Notes: a model not told the origin generated them from the sequence alone. A stretch of DNA of 64,000 nucleotides from Okeania sp. SIO2C9 (GCF_010672455.1 NZ_JAAHGO010000021.1:62001-126000), one strand, 5' to 3'; positions 1-10,022 are shown, counted from the first letter of the stretch. Made by a program: numbers and translations.

Positions 1-1957
1 TGATGGGAGCAAATTGTAATGTTTTTGCACCTTCACCAATAATCGCTTCCTGCTCCTGCCACATAATTAGGTTAACCAGAGCGCGTTGACTCATAGCAAC
101 TCCTTTCGGTTTACCTGTGGAACCGGATGTATAGATGATGTAGCCTAGATTTTCTGGTTTGGCCACTTTTGCCAAATTTTCTGTAGGCAACTGAGCGATC
201 GCCTCCCAATCTTTATCTAAGCAAACAACCTGTGCTTGATGTTTGGGCAAAGATGTCACTAATGATTCCTGAGTCAGCAACACTGATACTTGTGCATCAG
301 AAATCATATAAGCTAAACGTTCTGAGGGGTAGCTGGAATCTAGCGGTACATAAGCTGCTCCTGCTTTGAGAATTCCTAATATCCCTACGACCATTTCTAA
401 AGAACGTTCTGCACATATTCCCAAATGTGTTTCTGGCTTTGCTCCCAACTTTTGTAAGTACTGAGCTAGTTGATTTGCTTTGATATTCAACTGTGAATAA
501 GTCAGCTTTTCTTCTGCAAAAACTACTGCCACTGCATCCGGAGTTTTTTCTACTTGTTCCTCAAATAATTCATGGATACATTTGCTTTGAGGATAATCTG
601 TTTTTGTATTGTTCCACTCCACTAATATTTGCTGTTTTTCCCTCTCACTCAGTATCGGTAACTTATCTACTTCTGTCTGAGGATTTTCCACAATTGCTGT
701 TAGTAAATTCTGGAAATGTTCGGCAATTTGACTTACAGTTTCTGCCGCTAATACATCACTATTGTATTTCCAATCAACCAATAGAGATTCCTCTAAATGA
801 ATTGCTTCTAAACTGAGTTCAAAATCTACCTTTTGTTGTGGGATCTGATAATATTCTAATTCTAATTCTTTGGCATTAAATAATTTATCGAACTTGTAAT
901 AACCAAAAGCTGCTTGACAAATAGGAGAATAACTCAGATTAGATAATTTGAGTTGTTGTACAAGTAGAGCAAATGGATAATCTTTGTAGCTTTCTGTTTC
1001 AAATACTGTTTTACTGACTTGAGTCAAAAAATCTGTAAACTTGAGATTCCCTGAAATAGAATCTCTGATAACCGTAACATTAGTAAAATTGCCAATAACT
1101 CCAGGGAATAATGGTTTACTTTCTCGATTTTGTAATAAACCTACAAGTAAATCTTCTTCTCCTGTATAGCGGTAAAGCAGGACTTTAAATACTGCTAATA
1201 GTATCTCTTCGACTTTTACTACTTCTGTTTTTGCCAGTTGTTTAATTTGTTGACTTAATTGTAAATTTATGGTGCGCCTTATTGATTTTCCATTATAAGT
1301 TCTAATGGTTGGACGAGGAGAATTTGTTGGTAATTCTAACACTGGTAATTCATCAGCCAAATTCTGTTGCCAATAATCACCAAACTGTTTTCCTTCTGAA
1401 CTCTTGAGCAAGTCTAATTCTTTCTGAATATAATCTTCATAAGATTGATTTAGTATGGGTAAATCTAGAAATTCATCATTAATTTTTGATTCATAGAGAG
1501 CCACAAATTCATTCACTAATATTAATAAAGACTCCCAATCTCCAGCTATTTGATGAACAGTCAATAACAAAATATTCTCTGTTACCGAACGTTTAAATAA
1601 ACAAGCACGAAATACCCCGCTATTTTCTAAGTTAAAAGGACGTTTTATTGAGTCACATAACTGCCCTTCTAATTCCTCATTGCTCCAAGATGAAGCAGAA
1701 ATTTGTTCAAAATTAATATCGACATTTTCCCTAATTGTTTGAACTATTTTTCCATCTTGTTCGTAATAAATACTGCGAAGAATTGAGTAACGTTCAGTTA
1801 ATACTTGCAGTGTATTTTTGACAGCTTGAATATCCAGAGGAGATTTAATTCTAACCGCCAGAGATATTTTATCTGTTAAACCCTGAGAGTTAAACTTATA
1901 CAGAAACCAATTTGCTTGCTGTATGTGGGAAGTAGAAAGCGATAGTAAAGTAGACAA
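1..1957 (-). CDS. NRPS (condensation-adenylation), partial; MysE-like candidate
   Basis: Partial nonribosomal peptide synthetase whose C-terminus runs off the left edge. The proposed start is TTG at 1957, behind an AGAGGAA-like ribosome binding site. About 650 codons are visible. Residues 1 to about 430 form a condensation domain and an adenylation domain follows, with the A3 core YTSGSTGKPKG at roughly 160-100 of the window. The condensation active-site motif HHxxxDG reads HQIAGDW, so the catalytic second His is absent. The residues that set substrate specificity lie outside the window. As last gene of the MAA cluster it may play the MysE role, coupling an amino acid to mycosporine-glycine. 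Known MysE proteins are usually A-T-TE, so the extra N-terminal domain is atypical. NRPS identity is firm; the MAA role is inference. Confidence 0.85.
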   Translation of the reverse strand, partial: MSTLLSLSTSHIQQANWFLYKFNSQGLTDKISLAVRIKSPLDIQAVKNTLQVLTERYSILRSIYYEQDGKIVQTIRENVDINFEQISASSWSNEELEGQLCDSIKRPFNLENSGVFRACLFKRSVTENILLLTVHQIAGDWESLLILVNEFVALYESKINDEFLDLPILNQSYEDYIQKELDLLKSSEGKQFGDYWQQNLADELPVLELPTNSPRPTIRTYNGKSIRRTINLQLSQQIKQLAKTEVVKVEEILLAVFKVLLYRYTGEEDLLVGLLQNRESKPLFPGVIGNFTNVTVIRDSISGNLKFTDFLTQVSKTVFETESYKDYPFALLVQQLKLSNLSYSPICQAAFGYYKFDKLFNAKELELEYYQIPQQKVDFELSLEAIHLEESLLVDWKYNSDVLAAETVSQIAEHFQNLLTAIVENPQTEVDKLPILSEREKQQILVEWNNTKTDYPQSKCIHELFEEQVEKTPDAVAVVFAEEKLTYSQLNIKANQLAQYLQKLGAKPETHLGICAERSLEMVVGILGILKAGAAYVPLDSSYPSERLAYMISDAQVSVLLTQESLVTSLPKHQAQVVCLDKDWEAIAQLPTENLAKVAKPENLGYIIYTSGSTGKPKGVAMSQRALVNLIMWQEQEAIIGEGAKTLQFAPI

Positions 1958-2115
1958 AACTTGATTCCTCTCTATTTTATTTAGCGAACATTTTTCTGAT
2001 TTTCTTAACCGGTATAGCGCAAGTCATTTCAGTTATCAGTGAGGGGTTGTGCAACCCAATTATTTTGATAAATATCTCATGACTTAGCATGGCAAAATTT
2101 AGGTCCCTAATTTTC

Positions 2116-3087
2116 TCAGTCATTTTCCAGCTTGATAGCAGATGTGCTAGAAATAGCCAAATACATTCCACATAAAATTACAAAGAAACTTACCACAGTC
2201 AAAAAATTCAGGCTTTCTGAGAATATAGCCCAACCTTCCACCGCACTGAGAGCAGGAATAACCAACGTCACTAAGCTACTAAATCCAGCAGATAACTTTT
2301 TGAGACAATAAGCCCAAAGTCCCATAGCAAGCATCTGACTAACGAGAGCTTGGGCAATGACTGCAAGCCACCCATTTACCGAAGTTGGGAAAAGTTGCTC
2401 TTCGGCGATCAGAACAAAAGGTAATATAAATAGAAAACTTGTTGTTGTAGACCAAGTCATAATAGTGACAGGGCTTAAATTACTACGGAGTTTCTGAATG
2501 ACAAGTGGATGTATTCCAAAAAACACTGCTGAGAGCAAAGCTGCTAAACTTCCTAATAGTTCTTGGCTCATCCTCAATGATAACAGTTCTTTTGCTTCTA
2601 GTAAAGTTGCTCCAAAAATCGCAACTACCATACCAATCAAAAATCGATTGTCGAAAGTTTGACCTAAAGCTAGCCATCCTCCCAAGACGGTAAATATTGG
2701 CACCAGATTATGGATCATACTAGAGTTGGCAATACTCGTTTGATTTAAAGACCAAGCCCAAAGCATTAGACCTACTGATATAAGAACACCATCTATTATT
2801 AGTAGCTTTGCCCTATTAACTAGATGGTGCTTTTGTTGTTCGAGTTGAGTTTCTTTATTTTTGTCTCGGTCGCGTACTGTCAATAAAATATTTAGCAGCC
2901 AAAAGGCAACAGCCGCTATCCAAAAACGATTAAATGCTGTAGCGTTTGGTCCGATTTCCAGTTCGCTCAAACGGATAAAAATGGGTGAAAAAGAGAGACA
3001 GATTATGCTAGCTGTTAATGCAACTAAAGAATCTATCGGTAAAAATGAGACAAACTGTAGTTTTAATAATTTTGCTTGAGCATTCAT
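2116..3087 (-). CDS. EamA/DMT-family transporter
   Basis: Intact 323-residue inner-membrane protein of the drug/metabolite transporter (EamA) superfamily, about ten hydrophobic segments in two repeated halves. Recognisable features are SPIFIRLSE near the N-terminus and the second-half helix LSAVEGWAIFSE. It lies between mysD and the NRPS on the same strand, so it is a candidate exporter of the MAA or a precursor. A closely similar but broken copy lies at 5303-6128 on the other side of mysD, which points to a local duplication. The substrate cannot be told from the sequence. Confidence 0.85.
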   Translation of the reverse strand: MNAQAKLLKLQFVSFLPIDSLVALTASIICLSFSPIFIRLSELEIGPNATAFNRFWIAAVAFWLLNILLTVRDRDKNKETQLEQQKHHLVNRAKLLIIDGVLISVGLMLWAWSLNQTSIANSSMIHNLVPIFTVLGGWLALGQTFDNRFLIGMVVAIFGATLLEAKELLSLRMSQELLGSLAALLSAVFFGIHPLVIQKLRSNLSPVTIMTWSTTTSFLFILPFVLIAEEQLFPTSVNGWLAVIAQALVSQMLAMGLWAYCLKKLSAGFSSLVTLVIPALSAVEGWAIFSESLNFLTVVSFFVILCGMYLAISSTSAIKLEND

Positions 3088-3334
3088 CTTTTTTTCTAGA
3101 CTTAGTCAAATGGGAATGATAATAACGATAAATTAAAGCTACTGAATAGCCAGTTTCCTAATTAGAACAGGACTTACCCATGAGGTACGAAAAACTAGGA
3201 CTTGAAATTACTTCCCTAGACGGAAATACGTTGAGGTGCTTGTCACCCCTTGAGACTCTGATGTTTACTTCTGTGTAAGGACGTTGCATGCAACCTCCCT
3301 ACCTACTCCTCTGCTCAATAAAATGAGAAATGGT

Positions 3335-3468
3335 ATTATCAAAATAATATGGGTCGCGCAACCCTCCCTTTTAAGGCGAAATATTTTTGGAGAGTTGCTC
3401 ACATCCCCTACTTCCCCTGCTGGGAGGGGGAGGGGTAGGTTGACTTCTGACTTCTGACTTCTGACTTC
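3335..3468. repeat. Dispersed repeat ending in a TGACTTC heptamer run
   Basis: The spacer upstream of the EamA gene holds a copy of a dispersed repeat (ATCAAAATAAT, then an AAGGCGAAATATTTTTGGAG block). Related copies are at 7985-8110 and 36288-36490. It ends in four tandem copies of TGACTTC at 3441-3468. Positions 3166-3180 resemble one end of the CAGGACTTACGCA inverted-repeat family. No coding potential was seen. Confidence 0.7.
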
Positions 3469-3469
3469 G

Positions 3470-4579
3470 TTACACCTTTGCTACTTGCTCTGATTTACTG
3501 TACTTAAACAATGAACCACAAGCTACGCGAGTCCTCCCTGCTGCTGCACTCCATAGTTGCAAAGCTACATCTTCTAAATTTTGCCCATCAGCTTGAAGCA
3601 TCCGAGAAATCATGCTAATTTTGCCGAAAGACCAAAATAATCCTGCTTCCAGCAGATATGGCTCATTGGTTTCTGCGTGTACTCGGAAGTCATACAAAGA
3701 ATAATCACGACATCCCAAAGCAACATGAGCCTTCTTAGCACTATCAGCAAGTTTCTTGAATAGTTCTGGTGTGACATTAGCTGGACATATTGGCTTCACT
3801 GCTGGTTTCTCAGGTTGTTTTCCAGGGGTTCCGTCTGATTTTAGCTCCAACTTATGATGTAAAGTTCTAATAGGGTGTTCCTCCGTGACTAAATACTCTA
3901 TCATCGGCAAGACGGACAACTTACCTTCATATTCAACAACACCTACACGGAATTCCCTTCCAGGAATATAATCCTCAACTAACAACGTCTCGTCTAGTTC
4001 AAACCCAACTTTCAATGCTGCCTCTATCTGAGATTCATCCCACACCAATGTCACACCCAAAGAATTGTCTTCCGAGGTTGGTTTCACGACAAAGGGCGGC
4101 TGCATTGTTAATTTATCTCCCCGTCGTAGTTGCTGTGCTTTAGCAACTACGACATCAGATACAGACACAACGCTCCGTGTCTGTGCTTTGTTAGTTGCTA
4201 ATGCTGTGCAATGGGATGGCGACCCAACTACGGGGATACCAATAATATCCTCAAATAAAGCACGGAAACTCGTCATTCCAGGAAAGCAGAACATATGGGG
4301 AACTACTACGTCAATCTGAGGTAGTCGAGGAATCATATCCTGGAGAGACATCTTTTCCGACAAGGAATCTAAGGATGTTCCTAACTGCCAAAGACTGTCA
4401 GGATGTACCACTGCATAGTAGCTATTGACACCCACTGGTTGCACTACTTCTTTTGCGTAAACTATTGATAAGTTGTAGTAAAAGTCAGAAACAAGGGAAC
4501 CTGCGAGGTGCAATACTCGTAACATTGGCATTGTCTTTAAGGATGAAGGTTGAGTCTGAGGATTTTTTTCTAATGTCAT
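3470..4579 (-). CDS. mysD: D-Ala-D-Ala ligase-like MAA ligase MysD
   Basis: ATP-grasp ligase of the D-alanine-D-alanine ligase fold, 369 residues from ATG at 4579 (an upstream in-frame extension to 4708 is low-complexity and unlikely to be coding). Visible features are PFVVKPTSEDNSLGV (ATP-grasp lysine region), LLVEDYIPGREFRVGVVE and a C-terminal DFR/LLEAG metal- and ATP-binding segment. In MAA pathways MysD condenses serine, threonine or another amino acid with mycosporine-glycine to give disubstituted imino-MAAs such as shinorine or porphyra-334. It lies in the mys cluster between two EamA copies. The fold is certain; MysD rests on family resemblance plus mysA, mysB and mysC on the same strand. 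Confidence 0.85.
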   Translation of the reverse strand: MTLEKNPQTQPSSLKTMPMLRVLHLAGSLVSDFYYNLSIVYAKEVVQPVGVNSYYAVVHPDSLWQLGTSLDSLSEKMSLQDMIPRLPQIDVVVPHMFCFPGMTSFRALFEDIIGIPVVGSPSHCTALATNKAQTRSVVSVSDVVVAKAQQLRRGDKLTMQPPFVVKPTSEDNSLGVTLVWDESQIEAALKVGFELDETLLVEDYIPGREFRVGVVEYEGKLSVLPMIEYLVTEEHPIRTLHHKLELKSDGTPGKQPEKPAVKPICPANVTPELFKKLADSAKKAHVALGCRDYSLYDFRVHAETNEPYLLEAGLFWSFGKISMISRMLQADGQNLEDVALQLWSAAAGRTRVACGSLFKYSKSEQVAKV

Positions 4580-4717
4580 AATTAGTTGTTTTGTTTCTAT
4601 TAAATTAGTTAATTGTGTCCTAAATTTTAACAAAACAAAAAAAGTAGAAAAATTAATTTTTATTAATTGTGACTGCTTTGATATAGCGAATATTAAATAT
4701 ATTACCAAAAGCTGTTA

Positions 4718-4830
4718 TATCATGTTCGGATAATCAGTGATAAAAAAACTTTATCCCTTTTAACCTTTTCTTCTCTCCTGCATAGCTGCCTTCTTTCCTC
4801 CAAAGTGTAAGTATTCAACCAAACATGATA
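4718..4830. mobile_element. MITE family A, copy 1
   Basis: 113-bp non-coding element with inverted ends TATCATGTTCGG and CCAAACATGATA. It is flanked by TTA at 4715-4717 and 4831-4833, read as a 3-bp target duplication. The sequence just inside the left end (GATAA..AGTGATAAAAAAACTT) is shared with the copy at 53933-54056. It lies just upstream of mysD. Confidence 0.7.
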
Positions 4831-4968
4831 TTAGGACTTTTCTAGGTGATTTTGTATGGAGTCTACTGTGGACTACAGCCAGACAATAATATCCCCTGGG
4901 TTCCACTTGAATATTACTGCATTTTTCTATTCTTTTTCCCTAATTATTTAGCCTAATATTCTGTTATT

Positions 4969-5221
4969 TTACTTTGAAGGTAGTCCTTTTTCAATAGTTT
5001 TCAATGTTTTATCTTCAAACGTAGCTAGAGATTTTATACCTAAATCTACACCAACTACATCTACTGATTTATCAGTAATTTGAGGTGTGGTTTCTACTTT
5101 GAAACTGACAAACCATCTATCGGCTTTTTTGCTAATAGTTACAGATTTAGGAGTGACATCATCAGATAATACTTCATAAGTTTTAACCCATCCAATTCTC
5201 GGTAGTTTAAGATGATATTAA
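4969..5221 (-). pseudogene. TnpB (IS200/IS605 family) internal fragment
   Basis: A minus-strand frame of about 80 codons reads LPRIGWVKTYE and, further on, GVDLGIKSLAT. The latter is the RuvC-I block of TnpB with its catalytic Asp. The frame ends at TAA (4969), with no RuvC-II, zinc ribbon or RuvC-III downstream and no N-terminal part, so this is a decayed fragment. It sits between mysD and the broken EamA gene. The stretch 5222-5302 carries a short open frame of unrecognised origin. Confidence 0.75.
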
Positions 5222-5302
5222 AGCTTCTAAATCTCCGAGTATCTGGTCTCTGGTTAATGATGAAATGTCATTTAATTCTAGTAAAGCTCTCAACTTTTGC
5301 CT

Positions 5303-6128
5303 TCAATAAGAAGACTCAATTTTCGGTTTGATAGCAGACCTACTAGAGATAGCCAAATACATTCCCAATAAAATTACAAAGAAACTTACCGAAGTCAACA
5401 AGCTAAGATTTTCTGAGAAAATTGCCCAGCCTTCAACAGCGCTGAGAACAGGAATAGATAACGCAACTAGACTAGTAAGTCCAGCAGATAATCTTTTGAG
5501 AGAATAAGCCAAAAGTCCTATACCTAACATTTGAGCAACAACGGCTTGAGCAATAACTGAAAACCAACCAGTGAAAGAACTTGGAAAAAGTTGCTCTTCA
5601 ACAATTAAAGCAAAAGGCAATAATAACAGAGAGCTAGTTGCCGAAGACCAAGTCATAATAGTGATTGGATTTATCTGAGTTCGGAGTTGCTCAACTATCA
5701 GTGGGTGTATGCCAAAAAATACTGCTGAAAGTAATGCTGCCAAATCTCCTAGTAGTTGTTGGCTGACTCTTAGTGATAAAAGTTGACATCCTCCCCGGCC
5801 TAAAGGCACGGGGATTCCTACCGAGCCGTAGCTCCTCGGCTAGGTCAAGTAGATGGAGTTTTTGTCGATCTGATTGGATTTCCTTTTGGATTTCCTTTTT
5901 TCGTTCTCGGTGGCGCACAGCCAAAAATAGACTCACTAACCCAAAGGCAACAGTCGCAATCCACAAGCGATTAAATATTGTGGCATTTGGACCGATTTCA
6001 TATTCGCTCAAACGGATGAAAATTGGTGATAAAGATAGACATATCGTTCCACCCATTAATGCAGCTAAACAGTCTATCGGTAATGATAAAAATAGTTGTA
6101 ATCGTGATACTTTATTGGGAGCATCCAT
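5303..6128 (-). pseudogene. EamA/DMT transporter, disrupted by an IS-like scar
   Basis: Two frames reconstruct one EamA transporter closely similar to the intact gene at 2116-3087. Codons from 6128 give the N-terminal part (SPIFIRLSE, GPNATIFNR). A second frame ending at 5303 gives the C-terminal half from LLSLRVSQQLLG onward. Relative to the intact copy about 76 residues (roughly three membrane helices) are missing, replaced by an IS200/IS605-end-like scar at 5781-5846. A functional ten-helix transporter is not possible, so it is called a pseudogene. It lies between the SSS symporter and mysD. Confidence 0.85.
5781..5846. mobile_element. IS200/IS605-type end scar inside EamA gene
   Basis: About 65 bp carrying GACATCCTCCCCGGCCTAAA, a GGCACGGGGATTCC arm and a second hairpin around GAGCCGTAGCTCCTCGGC. 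This is typical of the hairpin right ends of cyanobacterial IS200/IS605 (TnpB-type) elements. It replaces about 230 bp of the EamA coding region, so it looks like an insertion followed by deletion. Confidence 0.65.
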
Positions 6129-6173
6129 CTTTATTCCGTCTCAATAAAACTGATACAAGGTAGTACAATTTTT

Positions 6174-7610
6174 TTATTTACTCAACTGTCTAGAGTCGAT
6201 CAAAAAATGAACAATTCCATAAACAATAAAGCCTGCAGCCATACCGGGAAAGACTTCATAAATAGCACTAGATAAGCCAAGTCCTAAATTCCAGGCTATG
6301 GAAACAATAATACCAATAATCATTATGGCGATCGCTACTGGCACACTCACTGGCTTTTGCCAAACCCGCAATACCAGTAACGGACCTAAACCACAAGCTA
6401 AAATTGACCAAGCAAAAATTACTAAAGCGAATACGTTATTGTCTCCTGCTAGGGCGATCGCTAATACTATAGCTGTAACAACTAAGGTAGCAATTTTAGC
6501 CATTCTATAAGAATTAGCTGTGTTAGGAATCAAGTCTTGACTCAATGCAGCCGAACAAGATAGTATCTGAGAGTCTGCTGTGGAAATAGCTGCTGAAAAT
6601 AATCCGGCTAATATTAACCCTACCATCACTCCTGGTAACAGTTCCATAGATAGATAAGGTAATGCCAACTCTGGGTCACTTGATGTGATTAAATCTGGCA
6701 ATAATGCTCTTGCAGTTAATCCCACACCGAAGGCTGTAGCAGAGTTTATTTGACCACAGACAAATTTGATATTGCGAGCCAAAGCAACATTCTCTGCGGA
6801 GTCAATTGCCATTGCTCGTACTAATATGTGAGGCTGACCTACAGCGCCAAACCCTGCCACTACCCATCCCAAAAAGTAAGGGAAAAATCCCCAAGGCAGA
6901 TTTGCAGGTATCCAATTTGTCAGGGTGGGGTCAATTGCATTGAGTTTTGCCCAAAGTTCTCCAAACCCACCACAGTTAATCAAACCTACTACAGACAAAA
7001 CCAACAAGGAACCAATCATCAAAATTGCCTGCACTGAGTCAGTCCAGATAGAAGCACGAATGCCTCCTGAAAAACAGTAAATAACGACAATTACAGCTCC
7101 AATGATAACTCCTAACTGATAGTTCCAGCCAAATATGGCATTTAGTCCTTTGCTTGCTGCTACCAGTTGAGCTGAAGCATAAGTACCGAGAAAAGCAATA
7201 GTAATTAAGGCTGAAATTATTGTAATCAGGCGTCCGTTATTTTTTCCTTGCCCTAGATTTTCTTGACCGAGGAATGAGGACACTGTATCTGAATTTGTTT
7301 GTTGAGAGACTAATCTCAATTTTTTGAATATCAGCCACCAAGCAATATAGTCTCCTATTGCCCAAGCAACAGGTATCCAAATGGAAGCAACTCCCACTTT
7401 GTAAGTAAAGCCAACTACTCCAATGAATAAATATCCACTCTGACCTGTTGCCATTGCTGATAAAGCTGTCAACCAGGGATTAACATTTCTACTAGCAAGT
7501 AAGTAATCATTTGTTGTGTTTTGTTTTTGGGTTACGGAGTAAATACCTACTACTGTAAATAACAGTAGAAAGGCAATAAATGTCATCGCAATCCAAATTT
7601 GTTTATCCAT
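6174..7610 (-). CDS. Sodium:solute symporter (SSS family)
   Basis: Intact 478-residue membrane protein with about 13 hydrophobic helices and the SSS-family segment ALSAMATGQSGYLFIG, comparable to the sodium-binding region of PutP-type Na+/proline symporters. It would couple uptake of an organic solute, likely an amino acid, to the sodium gradient. Its place between mysC and mysD on the same strand suggests it supplies an amino acid substrate for MAA synthesis or recovers MAAs; that is inference. The start is ATG at 7610. Confidence 0.85.
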   Translation of the reverse strand: MDKQIWIAMTFIAFLLLFTVVGIYSVTQKQNTTNDYLLASRNVNPWLTALSAMATGQSGYLFIGVVGFTYKVGVASIWIPVAWAIGDYIAWWLIFKKLRLVSQQTNSDTVSSFLGQENLGQGKNNGRLITIISALITIAFLGTYASAQLVAASKGLNAIFGWNYQLGVIIGAVIVVIYCFSGGIRASIWTDSVQAILMIGSLLVLSVVGLINCGGFGELWAKLNAIDPTLTNWIPANLPWGFFPYFLGWVVAGFGAVGQPHILVRAMAIDSAENVALARNIKFVCGQINSATAFGVGLTARALLPDLITSSDPELALPYLSMELLPGVMVGLILAGLFSAAISTADSQILSCSAALSQDLIPNTANSYRMAKIATLVVTAIVLAIALAGDNNVFALVIFAWSILACGLGPLLVLRVWQKPVSVPVAIAIMIIGIIVSIAWNLGLGLSSAIYEVFPGMAAGFIVYGIVHFLIDSRQLSK

Positions 7611-7734
7611 AAAAATTGATTATTTCACCTTAGTAGAAACTTGGTTTCTCTTGCTTAATTTCTGAGTTTACACTCTACATAAATCCGGTTTGTTAATCTC
7701 CGCCTCAATACCTGGTTTTTCTACTTTTGTTTAC

Positions 7735-8110
7735 CGAATTATTTAATTATTTAATTATTAATAATTAAATAATTCTGGTTTAAAGCCTTCCCTTTTCAGG
7801 AGAAAAAAGCGGTCGTTAGCGTTTGCGATAGCATTCCGTAAGGAAAGCTTCCCGTAGGGTGGGATGGCGAGGAAACCTGCCCCATATCCAATCGACCAAG
7901 ATAAGAAATAATATTTCCTTATATTCAATCAAGAACGGTTTTAACCAGAGATAATTATCAATTATCAATTATCAATTAATGAAGTTAGGTTTATCAAAAT
8001 AATTGGGTCTAAAACCGCGCCTTTTAAGGCGAAATATTTTTGGAGCGAAGCTCAAATCCCCGTTACAAAAATAACTTCTGACTTCTGACTTCGTTAAACC
8101 TGATACTAAT
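7735..8110. repeat. Dispersed repeats between symporter and mysC
   Basis: The 790-bp spacer (7611-8400) has no credible gene. It holds an AATTATTTAATTATT-rich boundary, then a repeat block (AAAAAAGCGGTCG ... CCATATCCAATCGACCAAG) also found at 11575-11725, 14680-14790, 59038-59130 and inverted near 53590-53750. A second block at 7985-8110 (ATCAAAATAAT ... GGCGAAATATTTTTGGAG ... ACTTCTGACTTC) matches those at 3335 and 36288. Only weak A+T-rich sequence lies from 8110 to 8400. Confidence 0.7.
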
Positions 8111-8400
8111 TTTACAACTGTCTGCTACAAATAGCTATGGGATTTATTAGAAGTTAGGTAGGGAATCCTTCAGATTGGCGACGTACAGAATGAATAGCTT
8201 TGATAACATTTTTTTTGTTGTAAATCATATTTTTAGTCAAAGAGACATCTCTTGTAAAGTATTTATATCCCCCCTATTATTCATAATATTATTTTGTACA
8301 ATTGGTCTTACACAAACCCGGTTTTTAAATCTAAATACCAGTATAAATCTGGTTTGTATTTTTTAGTTTCTGAGTTTACAGTCTACAGAAATCCAATTGA

Positions 8401-9765
8401 TTAATCTCCGCCCAATTCTACTAATTTCCCAATATTAAAGTCAATTCTTACCCAGCCTTTTAATTTTTGCAGATTACCTAACAAAAGTAAAGGAATTTGC
8501 CAATGATGTACCATCAAAAATGGTAAGGGGTCATTCACTTGAAAAATTCCGTCTGTTCCTTGAAAAATTTTGTTAATCCAAGTTTTTAATTGCCCCAAAG
8601 ACCTAATTCCTGTCAGTCGCCATAATTCATGGTAAGTCCAATAAGTAGGTTTACTATTTGGCAGTGGTATTAGTGAGGCTTCATTTTCATCTTTACTATC
8701 TTTCAAATAAGCATCTGCTACTCCTGGATGGTCGTGAAATGTAGTAATAGCTGAGTGAGTTCTGGGGTTACATTCAATGGGATAAACTCGACCGTCTTCT
8801 GTTTCAATAAAGTCAAAAGAAATTTGCCCAGTAATATCTAATTCTCTGACAAATTTTTCTACCCATTGATAGATTTGAGGTCGATCTACATGATGATAAT
8901 TGACTTGAAATTCTGATGATTCACAACAACAATATAGTCTAACTTTACCTTTTCTGACAGTGCTATGGGTACAATATTCTTTGCCTTTAACAAATTCCTG
9001 CATAATCCAGGGTATCTCTTCACTAATCGGCAATATATTGACAAATTCTTCCATTTCTGATTTTGAATTCATGGGCAGTTTTGTCATATCTAAACGACGC
9101 ACTGAATCGTAAGGAATACTTTTGAGAATATACTTACTCCCATCAGTAGCAAAGTCAAAATTGAGAACTTGTTCAGGATTTGTAATTAAAAATGATTTTG
9201 GTACAGATAAACCAAAACTTTTAGCTTTTTCAATAAATGTAAATTTATTATCTAATAGTTGCGTAATTTCAGCATCAAAATGCAATACTTCACAGTGTTC
9301 TGATAAAAGCGGTTTTGCTAAAGATTCATAGTAGCTTCCTGCCGGACTAGATACCGGGATAAATACGTCTATTTTTTCTTTTTTAACAATCTCTAATAAT
9401 CCTTGAGAATAGCCCTCCCAATCTTTTTGGGGAAAGGGTAATGTATAGAAGCTCGTAACAGCATTAGAAAATCTATTTCCTGATAACCAATATTTATTTG
9501 CTTCTAGTAGAAAAACTTTGTGTCCTGCTGCATGGAATGAACGGGCAAGTTGCAAACATTTTGTCATTTTTGCGCCCGTAATTAGGATTTTTTTTGGGTT
9601 TTCAGCTACTATTTTTTTTTGAAAAGGTTGACTAATAAAATTCCAGAGCAGTGATGGTATTACCTTTAGTAAATTCAACGGTAAAACAATTAACAATAAA
9701 ATCAGAGAACCGAGATTTTGGAACAGTGCATAAGCAGGTCCTTGAACAAATAAAATTAGTGCCAT
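8401..9765 (-). CDS. mysC: ATP-grasp mycosporine-glycine synthase MysC
   Basis: 454-residue ATP-grasp protein with a hydrophobic N-terminal segment (about residues 3-45). A nucleotide-binding part follows with KKILITGAKMTKCLQLAR, then an ATP-grasp domain with KYILKSIPYDSVRR, IMQEFVKGKEYCTHS and the catalytic segment FDFIETEDGRVYPIECNPRTHSA. This matches MysC, which activates 4-deoxygadusol with ATP and couples glycine to form mycosporine-glycine. It is third of the core mys genes on this strand (mysA, mysB, panD, mysC). The start ATG at 9765 is preceded by a 375-bp spacer containing a MITE. Confidence 0.9.
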   Translation of the reverse strand: MALILFVQGPAYALFQNLGSLILLLIVLPLNLLKVIPSLLWNFISQPFQKKIVAENPKKILITGAKMTKCLQLARSFHAAGHKVFLLEANKYWLSGNRFSNAVTSFYTLPFPQKDWEGYSQGLLEIVKKEKIDVFIPVSSPAGSYYESLAKPLLSEHCEVLHFDAEITQLLDNKFTFIEKAKSFGLSVPKSFLITNPEQVLNFDFATDGSKYILKSIPYDSVRRLDMTKLPMNSKSEMEEFVNILPISEEIPWIMQEFVKGKEYCTHSTVRKGKVRLYCCCESSEFQVNYHHVDRPQIYQWVEKFVRELDITGQISFDFIETEDGRVYPIECNPRTHSAITTFHDHPGVADAYLKDSKDENEASLIPLPNSKPTYWTYHELWRLTGIRSLGQLKTWINKIFQGTDGIFQVNDPLPFLMVHHWQIPLLLLGNLQKLKGWVRIDFNIGKLVELGGD

Positions 9766-9882
9766 GTTATTATTTATGATCAGGAAAAAAGTGTTAACTA
9801 GCTATCTGCTTGAGCGCATTTCCTGACGGAATGCTCCGCAAACAGCTAGTCTCCTAGGTCGGAACTGCGTTAACAGCTTTTA

Positions 9883-10022
9883 GAGACTGTTTGTAAAGTT
9901 TTGTAATATACAATGATTGACCTTTAAACTCTAACAACTTGGTTATTTATCCCAGATTTATAGGCTGAAATACCCAATTTGCCAGGGGTAAAAACACTTC
10001 ATAATTATTTACAAACAACCTC
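9883..10022. mobile_element. MITE family D, copy 1
   Basis: 140-bp element with ends GAGACTGTTTGTAAA and TTTACAAACAACCTC (imperfect inverted repeats). Its interior (CAATGATTGACCTTTAAA ... TTGCCAGGGGTAAAAAC) recurs in opposite orientation at 58888-59015. It is non-coding and separates panD from mysC. Confidence 0.7.

Noticed and set aside
493-816. Plus-strand ORF of 107 codons near the left edge
   Set aside because: It is antisense to the NRPS, whose minus-strand frame has conserved A-domain and C-domain motifs.
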